From Actinomycetota bacterium (lineage in GTDB: Bacteria > Actinomycetota > Actinomycetes > Mycobacteriales > Micromonosporaceae): 38,396 nucleotides of DNA. Both the position numbers and the translations under genes were made by a program. Positions within the stretch are counted from its first letter, which is position 1, and each line of letters starts with the position of its first letter. Location of the stretch: NCBI GenBank assembly GCA_005885555.1, contig VAWN01000028.1, positions 1 through 38,396 of the forward strand, written 5' to 3'. The notes under the pieces were generated by a model. The model had not been told where the DNA came from. It did not search any database and saw only the letters and a list, made by a program, of their open reading frames with translations. Positions 15,947-23,564 of this stretch are shown one piece after another.

Positions 15947-16636
15947 TCAGATGACCGGCAGCAGCCAGCGGCCGGTCTGCGGGTCGATCATCCCGAACCG
16001 TACCGCCGTGGTGGCCGCTTCGAGCCGGGAGTGCGCGCCGAGCTTGATCAGCACCGACTGGATGTGGCACCGCGCCGTCGTCTCCGCGATGCCCAGTTCC
16101 TTGGCCAGCCGGATGGTGTCCCGCCCGCGGACCAGCGCGCCGAGCACCTGGCGTTCCCGGGGCGTCAGGAAGGCGGCCAGCCGTTGCGTGTAGTCGGCCG
16201 GGCTGCCCCGGGCCGGGCGGCTGGGCCGGGCCGGCGGCAGGCTGTCCGGCGGCGGGCTGTCCGGCAGGACCAGTTCCCCGCCGTTGACGCGTTCGAGAAT
16301 CTGCACGATCTGCGCGGCGGGCAGCCGCTTGTCGGCCACTCCGCGCACCCCGGCGGCCTGGCCGGCGGCGATGGTCTGCGCATCGAGCCGGGCGCCGAGC
16401 AGTACCAGCCGGGTGTTCGGCGCCGCCGCCCGGATCTCGGCCAGCCGGTCGAGCACCGTCTCGGTACCGAACGCCACGTCGAACACGCCGACGTCGACCG
16501 GCTCGCGGCGCAGTACCGCGATGGCCTGGTTCGGGTGGAAGGTGACCGCGACGACCTCGGGCCCGAGCGCGCCGAGCAGGTGGGCCAGCGACTCGGCGAA
16601 CACGACGTGGTCATCGCAGACGAGGATGCGGGTCAC
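15947..16636 (-). CDS. LuxR/NarL-type response regulator with altered switch residue
   Basis: About 229 residues from GTG 16636, which overlaps the stop of the upstream histidine kinase gene as GTGA, so the pair is translationally coupled. The receiver opens RILVCDDHVVFAESLAHLL (acidic pair), has its phospho-acceptor Asp in VDVGVFDVAFG and a conserved Lys in GVADKRLPA. The Thr/Ser that normally follows beta-strand 4 is Gly (LVLLGARLD), an unusual substitution in the switch. A Pro-rich linker (DSPPPDSLPPARPSRPARG) leads to a LuxR-type DNA-binding domain: FLTPRERQVLGALVRGRDTI, then LAKELGIAETTARCHIQSVL and KLGAHSRLEAATTAVRFG. It probably regulates genes in response to the coupled kinase; the target is unknown, with the divergent MBL/Rieske gene as first candidate. 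Confidence 0.88.
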   Translation of the reverse strand: MTRILVCDDHVVFAESLAHLLGALGPEVVAVTFHPNQAIAVLRREPVDVGVFDVAFGTETVLDRLAEIRAAAPNTRLVLLGARLDAQTIAAGQAAGVRGVADKRLPAAQIVQILERVNGGELVLPDSPPPDSLPPARPSRPARGSPADYTQRLAAFLTPRERQVLGALVRGRDTIRLAKELGIAETTARCHIQSVLIKLGAHSRLEAATTAVRFGMIDPQTGRWLLPVI

Positions 16637-17373
16637 GGCGCGCGGTCCGGATCGTGCGGTGTCGCGATCGGGTACCGCAGGCGCACGCAGCAGCCGCCCC
16701 GGACGCCGCGGCGGATCTCCAGCTCGCCGCCCCACTCGCCGACCATGTCCTGCACGATGCCCAGGCCCAGCGAGCCCAGGCCGGGCGCGATCTCGCCGAA
16801 GCCGGGCCCGTCGTCGTCGATCCGGGCCACCGCCCAGTCGTCCTGCGCGCTGACCGCGACCTCGACGGTCCCGTCCGGGCCGGCGGCGCGGACCGCGTTG
16901 CCGAGGATGTTGCGCAGCGCCCGCCAGTACGCCAGCCGGTCGGCGTGTGCCCAGGTCTCGGTCGCGGTGAAGTCGATCCGGGTACGGGTGGACATCCTGA
17001 TCGCGGCGACCACCTCGCCGGTCACCACGTCGAGCCGGAGGGACACCGGTCCGGCCGGTGCGCCGGTGCCGTCCTGTTCCTGCAGCTCCTCGTAGGCCGC
17101 GTGCAGCTGGTCCAGCCAGCGGGTCTCGCCGAGGATCTGGCGCGCCCGGTCCAGGCTCTCCTGGCCGACGTCCGGCGCGCAGGACAGCAGCGACGCCAGC
17201 ATGGTGATGGTGCCCAGCTCGTGGCGGATGTCGTGGCTGAGCTGGCGGCGCCGCAGCCCGAGGTCGTCGGCCGCGCTCCGGCGGACCGGTGGCTCAATCG
17301 ATTCAGCACGCGACGGTCCGGCAACGGCGAGGGGTACCGCGGTCGCCGTATCCCGCGCCGAGATGCTCACCAT
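16633..17373 (-). CDS. Soluble sensor histidine kinase
   Basis: The likely start is ATG 17373 with a GGGGG tract just upstream, giving 246 residues; the longer frame back to 17541 begins with unconvincing sequence. There are no membrane segments. The dimerisation/phospho-acceptor helix is QLSHDIRHELGTITMLASLL with His47 as the likely phosphorylation site. The HATPase part follows: N box ALRNILGNAVRAAG, G1 box RIDDDGPGFGE, G2 box LGSLGLGIVQDMVGEWGG. An obvious sensor domain is missing; only about 40 residues precede the H box, so the signal must come through a partner or the dimer region itself. It is coupled to the response regulator by a four-base overlap and divergent from the MBL/Rieske gene. 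Confidence 0.87.
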   Translation of the reverse strand: MVSISARDTATAVPLAVAGPSRAESIEPPVRRSAADDLGLRRRQLSHDIRHELGTITMLASLLSCAPDVGQESLDRARQILGETRWLDQLHAAYEELQEQDGTGAPAGPVSLRLDVVTGEVVAAIRMSTRTRIDFTATETWAHADRLAYWRALRNILGNAVRAAGPDGTVEVAVSAQDDWAVARIDDDGPGFGEIAPGLGSLGLGIVQDMVGEWGGELEIRRGVRGGCCVRLRYPIATPHDPDRAP

Positions 17374-17612
17374 GGTGCCCCCAGGTGGTGCGCGCTCGCC
17401 TTCGGCGGAACAAGATCTGGATAGGTCTGCTTCTTCCGCCTCAAAGGCTAAGACAAGCATGAGATGCTCATAATTCATCTGCCGTACACCGAAAGCTAAC
17501 TTGAGGTCGCGGGCCGTGGCCGTTCGGCCGATTGGCCTCATGCGCGCGGCGCACTACGCCCTACGTACCGGGGAGGATGTTCCACTCCGTCCGCTGCTGA
17601 ACAGTGGTGGCC
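17374..17612. promoter_or_regulatory. Divergent control region between histidine kinase and MBL/Rieske genes
   Basis: This 239-base region is visibly AT-richer than its surroundings. It contains nested inverted repeats: AGCAT-GAG-ATGCT at 17456-17468, overlapping ATGAG-ATG-CTCAT at 17459-17471, and a wider pair GGCGGAA (17404-17410) with TTCCGCC (17434-17440). Such symmetry between divergent genes suits operator sites, possibly for the adjacent response regulator. Promoter elements cannot be fixed by eye. Confidence 0.5.
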
Positions 17613-19187
17613 ATGCCCACCCTCACCTTTCTCGGCCACGCCGGACTCGCCGTCGAAACCGGGGAATTCCGGCTTCTCGCCGATCCCTGGTTCGCCGAGA
17701 CCGGTGCGTTCCTCGGCTCCTGGCACCAGTTTCCGCGCAACGACCACCTCGATGTCGAGGCGCTGCTGGACGCGGATTGGGTGGCGGTGTCGCACGAGCA
17801 CCTCGATCACATGGACCTGTCGGTGCTGACCCGGTTGCCGGACCGGACGCGGGTGCTGATCCCGCGGTACCCGTCCCGCGCGTTCCGTGACCGGCTGCAG
17901 GCCAGCGGCGTGCGGCGGGTGATCGAACTGGAGCCCTGGCAGCCGTTCCCGCTGGACACCCGGGGATCGTGGATCACCGCGATCCCCGAGCAGTCGCCGA
18001 TGTGCAACGACGCCGCGTTCCTCATCGTCACCGCCGGGCACGCCGTGCTGAACTGCAACGACGCGCGGCTGACCGCCGCGCAGGCGCGGCGGGCCAAACA
18101 CCTCGCGGGGGGCCGGCTGGACGTCATGGCGATCCAGACATCCGGTGCGTCGTGGCATCCGATTTGCTATTCGTACCCACCGGAAGTTCGCGCACAAATC
18201 GAGTCAGACAAGCGCATCGCAAAATTCCGTGCGGTATTTCGGCTGATCCGGGCGGTGCAACCGGAATTGGCGGTACCGTTCGCCGGCCCGCCCTGTTTCC
18301 TCGACCCGGAACTGCGGCATTTCAATATGTCACTGCGCCCGCCGGGCATCTTCCCGGACAGCGAGCAGTCGGTCGACTGGTTGCGCGAGCACCTGCCCGG
18401 CCAGGCATGGGCGTGCTTCCGCCCCGGCGACCGGATCGACCTCGCCACCGGTGACGTCACGCCCGACCCGGTCTCCGCCCGGTTCAGCTACACCGAGGGC
18501 GTCGAGGAGTACCTCGACCGGTACGCGGCCGACCGGGCCGGTGCGCTCGCCCGGGTGCACGCGTCGGCCGGCGCGCCCGGACCGGACCTGCCCGACCGGT
18601 TCCGCCGGCACTTCACCCGGCTGGGCACGCTGTCGCCGTACTTCCTGACGCGGATCGGGATGACGGTCCGGTTCGAGGTCACCGGCCCGCACGGCGGCAC
18701 CTGGGACGTCGCGATGGACGCCGACGGGCTGCGCGTCGACCTCGACGGCCGGGCGGCCGCGCCGGAGTACACGTTCACCCTGGCCGGACACTGGCTCGGT
18801 GCGGTGCTCGCCGGGCAGATCGCCTGGGAGGACCTGCTGCTGTCGCTGCGGCTGACCGCGCGGCGCGACCCGGACCGGTACAACGACTACCTGATCGGGC
18901 TGCTCAAGCACGCCAACGCGCCGGCGCTGGCGGCGGTCGAGGCGTACGAGACCGGGCGGGACACCGACGAGCGGATCATCGTGCGGGCCGGGGAGCAGGC
19001 GTTCGAGATCGGCCGGTACTGCCCGCACGCCGGTGAGGACCTCGCGGTCGGCGCCATCGTCGAGGGGCGGACGCTGCGCTGCCTCGGGCACAACTTCGAG
19101 TTCGACCTGGCGACGGGGGAGTGCCGCAACGCCCGCTGCGACGCGCTGGCCACCCGCCCGGTGGAGCCGGCGCAACTCAGTCCGTGA
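17613..19187 (+). CDS. Metallo-beta-lactamase-fold / Rieske [2Fe-2S] fusion protein
   Basis: From ATG 17613 the protein has 524 residues (GTG 17604 would add three). The N-terminal MBL fold opens LTFLGHAGLAVETGEFRLL and LADPWF and has the metal motif SHEHLDHMD (His61, His63, Asp65, His66). A middle segment about 350-440 (TWDVAMDADGLRVDLDGR..., EYTFTLAGHWLGAVLAGQI) resembles an SCP2-like lipid-binding fold. The C-terminus is a Rieske domain with complete cluster ligands: Cys470-x-His472 in YCPHAGEDL and Cys490-x2-His493 in CLGHNFEFDLATGEC. Vertebrate CMP-Neu5Ac hydroxylase combines the same two folds in the opposite order, and UlaG-like lactonases share the MBL type, so a redox step on a sugar nucleotide or amino sugar is a reasonable idea, not proof. 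It converges on the exopolysaccharide operon, overlapping its last stop by 11 bases. Confidence 0.82.
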   Translation: MPTLTFLGHAGLAVETGEFRLLADPWFAETGAFLGSWHQFPRNDHLDVEALLDADWVAVSHEHLDHMDLSVLTRLPDRTRVLIPRYPSRAFRDRLQASGVRRVIELEPWQPFPLDTRGSWITAIPEQSPMCNDAAFLIVTAGHAVLNCNDARLTAAQARRAKHLAGGRLDVMAIQTSGASWHPICYSYPPEVRAQIESDKRIAKFRAVFRLIRAVQPELAVPFAGPPCFLDPELRHFNMSLRPPGIFPDSEQSVDWLREHLPGQAWACFRPGDRIDLATGDVTPDPVSARFSYTEGVEEYLDRYAADRAGALARVHASAGAPGPDLPDRFRRHFTRLGTLSPYFLTRIGMTVRFEVTGPHGGTWDVAMDADGLRVDLDGRAAAPEYTFTLAGHWLGAVLAGQIAWEDLLLSLRLTARRDPDRYNDYLIGLLKHANAPALAAVEAYETGRDTDERIIVRAGEQAFEIGRYCPHAGEDLAVGAIVEGRTLRCLGHNFEFDLATGECRNARCDALATRPVEPAQLSP

Positions 19188-19893
19188 CCGGCTCAGTCGT
19201 GACCGGCTCAGTCGTGACCGGCTCCTCGACGCGCACCGGTAGGGGCCGGCCGAGCAGGTGCCGCACCGTGTCGCCGAGCACTGCGACGGTGGCCCGCAGG
19301 GTCGGCCGGGCCAGGTACCGCGCCTCGATGGCGGCCCGCGCCGGTACCAGTTCGGCCAGGTACCGGTCGATGTCCGGCGGACCTTCGCCGAGCACGTCCG
19401 CGTCGCGCATCCGCACCTGCGCCGGCCCGGTCAGACCCGGCCGGTAGGCGAACACCCAGCGGCACTCCGGCGGGTACCCGGCGGCCAGCGCCGGAGTCTC
19501 CGGCCGCGGACCGACCAGCGTCATCTGCCCGCACAGCACGTGCCAGAGCTGGGGCAGCTCGTCCAGCGAGGTGGCCCGCAGCACCCGGCCCAGCCGCGTC
19601 ACCCGCGGGTCGGCGGCCATGGTGACCTCCGGACCGCCGGTGTGTACCCGCATCGAGCGCAGCTTGTACAGCACGAACGGGCGGCCGCCCTGGCCGAGCC
19701 GCACCTGCCGGAACAGCGCCGGTCCCGGACTGCTCAGCCGTACCGCGAGCGCCAGCACCAGCAGCGGCAGCCCGACCAGGGCCAGCGCGACGGTGCTCAG
19801 CAGGATGTCCAGGCAGCGCCGGGCGTGCCCCGGAGCTACCCCGGTCGAGGTGTCGAGGAGGGTCGGCGCCTTCTGCAGGGTCATCGCGATCAT
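19177..19893 (-). CDS. Undecaprenyl-phosphate sugar-1-phosphate transferase (initiating)
   Basis: The 238-residue protein starts at ATG 19893, overlapping the stop of the upstream gene as ATGA; a second ATG lies three codons in. It is the short, single-helix form of the WcaJ/PglC family: a basic RRCLDILLSTVALALVGLPL entry, a hydrophobic helix at residues about 30-55, then LSSPGPALFRQVRLGQGGRPF, YKLRSMR, TSLDELPQLWHVL, LVGPRPE and YRPGLTGPAQVR, all signatures of the catalytic domain. It transfers a sugar-1-phosphate from a nucleotide sugar to the polyprenyl phosphate carrier on the inner membrane face, the first step of polymer assembly. The extreme C-terminus is repetitive (PVTTEPVTTEPVTD), encoded by a 15-base tandem repeat that reaches the stop. 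Confidence 0.92.
   Translation of the reverse strand: MIAMTLQKAPTLLDTSTGVAPGHARRCLDILLSTVALALVGLPLLVLALAVRLSSPGPALFRQVRLGQGGRPFVLYKLRSMRVHTGGPEVTMAADPRVTRLGRVLRATSLDELPQLWHVLCGQMTLVGPRPETPALAAGYPPECRWVFAYRPGLTGPAQVRMRDADVLGEGPPDIDRYLAELVPARAAIEARYLARPTLRATVAVLGDTVRHLLGRPLPVRVEEPVTTEPVTTEPVTD
19184..19224. repeat. 15-base tandem repeat, about 2.7 copies
   Basis: The unit GTGACCGGCTCAGTC occurs at 19184-19198 and 19199-19213, then partially at 19214-19224. CTCAGTC just before (19176-19182) suggests an older, degenerate copy. It lies where the convergent MBL/Rieske and sugar-transferase genes overlap at their stops and codes for the TTEPV repeat at the transferase C-terminus. The 15-base period preserves the frame, so copy number can vary without frameshift. 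Confidence 0.85.
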
Positions 19894-20927
19894 CCAGTTC
19901 CGGCGGCGACGAACAGGTCGGAGAACGCCTCCGCGACCACCGCCACATCGGCCTGCAGCCCCTTCTCCAGCGAGGAGGGCGACAGGTGGGTGAACAGTTC
20001 GGCGCCGTGCTGGCGCCGGTCCAGCAGCGCGGTCCACAGCGCGTTGTGCCGCAGGCCGGGGTCGAGCAACCGGTAGACCTGGCCCTGGTAGAACTGCCGC
20101 CAGGTCCACACGTCCACCGCCGCGGCGCCTTCGGCGCGCGGGATGTCGACGTAGGTGGACAGCGCCGACTGCGCGTCGGCGGTGCTGCCCGGGTAGCTGC
20201 CGGGGTGGGCCAGCGCCTTGCGGCCCTGCAGCCGGACCTTGCCGTCCCAGCCCCGCAGGTGCACCTCGGCCCAGGCGGTCCGCTGCGCGGCGTCCACGTC
20301 GACGCCCCAACCGCTGTAGGTGACGTCGGGCAGCAGGCCGGTGGACAGGTCGACCACGTCGACGGTGTGGCTGGACAGGTAGCCGTCGACCGCGTCGAGG
20401 GCGAGCTGCGGGTACAGGCCCCGCTGCTGTACCGCGCAGATGGTGGCCCAGCGCAGCGGCGGCTCGTGGTCGGGCAGGCAGCCCAGCTCGGGTACCAGCA
20501 GGTCGATCAGGATCGGCTTGCCCGGCGCGACGGCGTGCAGGGCGGTGGCGCTGTCGCGCAGGAACCGGCGGATCTTGTCGACCGTGTCCAGGCCGTCGTG
20601 GTACCCGAGCTCGTCGGCGATCTTGACGCCGGCCACCCCCGGCCGGGTGGCCAGGTCGCCGATCCGCCCGATCGCGGCGTGGAACCGGTCCGGCCCGGCG
20701 AGCCAGTTCTTGACCAGGTCGCTCTCGATCCACACCCGCAGCCCGTACTGGTGGGCCACGTCCACGGCCCGCTCGTACGGGCTGCTCGCCGGCAGTACCG
20801 GACCCGGCCGGCTGTGGAAGCTGGCCGGTGGCTGCGGCCCCGCCCGGGTACCGAGCCAGAGCACGGCAGCCGCCGCCCCGACGGTGGCGAGGGCACCGGC
20901 GAGGAAGGCGAGGGGCAGTTTCCTCAC
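19890..20927 (-). CDS. Membrane-anchored or secreted protein, possible TIM-barrel domain, unknown function
   Basis: The 345-residue protein starts at GTG 20927 inside a GTGA overlap with the flippase gene. MRKLPLAFLAGALATVGAAA is a signal peptide or single N-terminal anchor. The external part has alternating beta/alpha patterns: GLRVWIESDLVKNW, GVAGVKIADELGYHDGLDTVD, GKPILIDLLVPELGC, VDVVDLSTGLL, and AAAVDVWTWRQFYQGQVYR, suggestive of a (beta/alpha)8 barrel with acidic residues (ADELGYHD) at a strand end. That hints at a glycoside hydrolase or lyase acting on the nascent polymer, but I recognise no family. It lies between the flippase and the initiating transferase, so a role in polymer export or trimming is inferred. 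Confidence 0.6.
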   Translation of the reverse strand: MRKLPLAFLAGALATVGAAAAVLWLGTRAGPQPPASFHSRPGPVLPASSPYERAVDVAHQYGLRVWIESDLVKNWLAGPDRFHAAIGRIGDLATRPGVAGVKIADELGYHDGLDTVDKIRRFLRDSATALHAVAPGKPILIDLLVPELGCLPDHEPPLRWATICAVQQRGLYPQLALDAVDGYLSSHTVDVVDLSTGLLPDVTYSGWGVDVDAAQRTAWAEVHLRGWDGKVRLQGRKALAHPGSYPGSTADAQSALSTYVDIPRAEGAAAVDVWTWRQFYQGQVYRLLDPGLRHNALWTALLDRRQHGAELFTHLSPSSLEKGLQADVAVVAEAFSDLFVAAGTG

Positions 20928-22198
20928 AATTGCGCCTCGGCGGCCCGGTCGCCGCGCACCGCCGCGAAACACACCAGCAGCACGCCGACGGTGATCAGAC
21001 TGGACGCCGACGAGGCGGTGGCCGCGCCGACCGCACCGTACCGCGGGATCAGCAGCAGGTCACCGACCAGCGCCACGATCACGCCGACCCCGATCGCCAT
21101 CGAGTTCAGCCCCGGCCGGCCGACGCCGTACAGGTAGGCGCCGACCAGCCCGGTCACCCCGGCCCCGATCGCACCGGCCAGCAGGATCCAGGCCGGCACC
21201 ACGGCACCGCGGAAGGCGTGGCCGTACACCAGCGGCAGCACCACGCCGGCGGCCAGCGCGAGGGGTACCGCCGCCAGCGCGTTGAGCCCCGCGGCCGCCG
21301 GCAGCATCGCCCGGGTGCTGGCCCGGGCGTCACCCGGCCGGCCGCGGGCGAACTTCGGGTAGAGCACGTAGTTCACCGCGAGCCCGGGCAGCCGGAGCAG
21401 GTCGACGTACTTGGTGGCGACGGCGTACACGCCGAGGACCGCGGGGCCGGCCAGCGCGCCCAGGATCGCCACGTCGAACCGGAGGTTGAGCAGGGTCAGC
21501 AGCCCGCCGACCTGACCACGGGCGCCGTACCCGGTGACCTCCCCGGCCAGCCGCAGGTCCACCCGGCCCCAGCCGCGGAAGAACCCGTTGCGGCGCAGCC
21601 GTTCGGCGATGCCCCAGGCCACGATGACGTCCGCGGCGACCAGCGCGAGCAGCAGGGTACCGACGCCCCGGCCGGACGGCAGCAGGGCGACATAGACCGG
21701 CAGGTACGCCGCCTCCTCGGCGACGATCGCGACGTTGGCGCCGCGCATGTCGCCGCCGCCCTGCAGCAGGGACTTGCCGACCGCGACGAACAGCTGGCTG
21801 AACGCCGCCAGCGAAGCGGCCATCACCAGCTCGTGCCGCCAGGTGTGGAAGAACACCCGGTACAGCACCGGGCTGAGCACCAGCCAGCCGAGCCCGGCCG
21901 CGCAGGCGCCGACGAAGGTCAGCGTCACCAGGGTGGGACGCAGCCGCGGGTCGCCGGACCGGGAGGCGAGGAAGTACGGCGTGGCGCCGGGCAGGCCGGC
22001 CGCGGCCAGTACCCCGGCCAGGCCCGGTAGCACGCGCAGCAGGGTGAACGCGCCGACCAGGCTCGGCCCGCCGACCCGGGCCACCAGCACCGTCGCGACG
22101 GCCAGCGCGGCGAGCGCGCCGAGGCGGGCGGCCACGTTGCCGACGAGCAGTCCGCGTACCCGGTCAGCTCGGCGGACCGGGGCGAGGACGGCCGTCAC
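20924..22198 (-). CDS. Wzx-type polysaccharide flippase (MOP superfamily)
   Basis: At 424 residues and with about twelve to fourteen hydrophobic segments covering nearly the whole length, this has the size and topology of a MOP-superfamily oligosaccharide flippase. Typical features are the N-terminal LLVGNVAARLGALAALAVAT with LVARVGGPSLVGAFTLLR (strand of TM1-2), the central GARGQVGGLLTLLNLRFDVA and ILGALAGPAVLGVYAVATK (TM7-8 region, the most conserved), and LAAGVVLPLVYGHAFRGA. It would move the lipid-linked repeat unit across the membrane. It begins at GTG 22198 in a GTGA overlap with the upstream polymerase gene. An export role for another lipid-linked glycan cannot be excluded, but the operon context is clear. 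Confidence 0.88.
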   Translation of the reverse strand: MTAVLAPVRRADRVRGLLVGNVAARLGALAALAVATVLVARVGGPSLVGAFTLLRVLPGLAGVLAAAGLPGATPYFLASRSGDPRLRPTLVTLTFVGACAAGLGWLVLSPVLYRVFFHTWRHELVMAASLAAFSQLFVAVGKSLLQGGGDMRGANVAIVAEEAAYLPVYVALLPSGRGVGTLLLALVAADVIVAWGIAERLRRNGFFRGWGRVDLRLAGEVTGYGARGQVGGLLTLLNLRFDVAILGALAGPAVLGVYAVATKYVDLLRLPGLAVNYVLYPKFARGRPGDARASTRAMLPAAAGLNALAAVPLALAAGVVLPLVYGHAFRGAVVPAWILLAGAIGAGVTGLVGAYLYGVGRPGLNSMAIGVGVIVALVGDLLLIPRYGAVGAATASSASSLITVGVLLVCFAAVRGDRAAEAQL

Positions 22199-23484
22199 GA
22201 CGCGCTCCGGTACGCCGGACGGCCGGCGATCTCCAGTGCGGCGATCAGCCCGAACAGGGCCCAGACATGTCGGAAGTGCAGCGTCTCGTAGAACAGCGCG
22301 GACATGCCGACCGCCACCAGTCCCGCGCCCAGCAGGTCCGGCCGGGGTACCACGGCGAGGTACCGCGGCGGCAGCCCGCCCGGCGCGGCCACCCGACGGG
22401 CCCGTACCGCGACCGCGGCGCCCAGCACGATCAGCCCGACCGTGCCGAGCACGCCCCGTTCGAGCAGGGCGGCGACGTAGTCGTCGTGCGCCTCCTTCAC
22501 GTACGCCGCCTGGCGTGCCTTCAAGGTCGTCTCGGTGTTGGCCGGCCCGAGGCCCCAGACGTTGTCCGAGTTGAGGTACAGCACGACGCTCTCCTTGATG
22601 AGGGTGGTCCGGCTGCCGCCGCTCTCCTGCTCGCGGCCGATCGAGTCGCGGACGAACGAGGACTTCTCGCCGAAGGCGGCGACCACGGAGTTGAGGTCGA
22701 CGGTGGTGTAGGCGACCGCGCCGCCGGCCGCGAGCCCGACGCCCACGGCCAGCGCCATCCCGAGCCCGCGCCGGCGGGCCAGGCTGAACAGCCAGCCGGC
22801 CGCGGTCGCCACGGCCAGGGCGAGGACGCCGCCGTTGGACAGCGTCAGGACGATGGCGGTGACCACCAGCGCGCAGGCCAGCCAGCGCCAGCGGGTGCGG
22901 CGCGGCCGCTGGGCGGCCCGCATGACGAACAGGGCCACCAGGAAGTAGTCGGCCGCGAGGTTGGGGTCGCCGAGGGTCAGCGAGGCCCGGATGCCGTCCC
23001 GCGCGGTGATCCCGGTGATCGCGGCGATGCCGAGCAGCTCACCGACGATCAGCAGGGCGGCCCAGGCGGTGGCGCTGTACGCCCACGCCCGGCAGAACAG
23101 GTCCAGCAGCTGTTCGTCCTGCCCGAGGGTGGCGATCGCGGCGGCCCACAGGAACACGAAGACGTCCTGGAAGACGGCGACGACGCTCTGTCCGGCCAGG
23201 CCCAGCGTCGCCTCGCCGACCAGGCTGGCGCGCATCGCCGCGACCGCCCCGGCCACCGCCATCAGCAGGACCGGGAGCGCGTACGGCAGTTGCACGCGGT
23301 GCGCCCGGATGGAGGCCCACAGCCCGCTGGCGGTCATCGCGCCGAGCAGTGCCAGGTCGACCAGGCCGGTGTTGCCCGGCCCGACCGGGCGCAGCAGGGG
23401 CAGCGCGACCATGGCGAGACACACCGCCACCTTGGTCAGGCGCCAGTGGCTCAGGTGCTTGGCCGCTACTACCGGAGCCGTCAT
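22195..23484 (-). CDS. Wzy/WaaL-type polymerase or O-antigen ligase
   Basis: This 429-residue protein has about eleven transmembrane segments. The large external loop (residues about 260-330) precedes KEAHDDYVAALLERGVLGTV, the conserved H-(N/D)-x-(Y/F)-x4-x-(E)-x-G-x-x-G region of the Wzy_C/WaaL family; the His and the preceding Arg/Lys residues (SGGSRTTLIKE) are typical. In a Wzy-dependent pathway it would polymerise the flipped repeat units; ligation to another acceptor is an alternative for the same family. Start ATG 23484 overlaps the stop of the 27-codon micro-gene (ATGA), so its translation probably depends on that small frame. Confidence 0.85.
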   Translation of the reverse strand: MTAPVVAAKHLSHWRLTKVAVCLAMVALPLLRPVGPGNTGLVDLALLGAMTASGLWASIRAHRVQLPYALPVLLMAVAGAVAAMRASLVGEATLGLAGQSVVAVFQDVFVFLWAAAIATLGQDEQLLDLFCRAWAYSATAWAALLIVGELLGIAAITGITARDGIRASLTLGDPNLAADYFLVALFVMRAAQRPRRTRWRWLACALVVTAIVLTLSNGGVLALAVATAAGWLFSLARRRGLGMALAVGVGLAAGGAVAYTTVDLNSVVAAFGEKSSFVRDSIGREQESGGSRTTLIKESVVLYLNSDNVWGLGPANTETTLKARQAAYVKEAHDDYVAALLERGVLGTVGLIVLGAAVAVRARRVAAPGGLPPRYLAVVPRPDLLGAGLVAVGMSALFYETLHFRHVWALFGLIAALEIAGRPAYRSAS

Positions 23485-23564
23485 GTGGCCACCTCGCTCC
23501 GCGATGTGGCCTCATGACCGATGAGCCGGCTGAGCCGACTGATGACCTCGCGTTGCTCGGTCAT
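23481..23564 (-). CDS. 27-residue coupled micro-protein in the exopolysaccharide operon
   Basis: The frame runs from ATG 23564 to TGA 23481-23483 and reads MTEQREVISRLSRLIG followed by HEATSRSEVAT. Both junctions are exact ATGA overlaps: its start with the APH-like gene stop (23561-23564) and its stop with the Wzy-like gene start (23481-23484). It is too short to be found by usual gene callers, but the two-sided overlap is hard to explain otherwise, since without it there would be a 76-base gap in an otherwise gapless run. The first part could form an amphipathic helix (EVISRLSRLIGHE). It may be a small regulator or partner of the polymerase, or simply a translational relay; no homologue is known to me. 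Confidence 0.6.
   Translation of the reverse strand: MTEQREVISRLSRLIGHEATSRSEVAT

Noticed and set aside
19176-19224. CRISPR-like repeats
   Set aside because: The copies are directly adjacent 15-base units without spacers; a simple tandem repeat in coding sequence.
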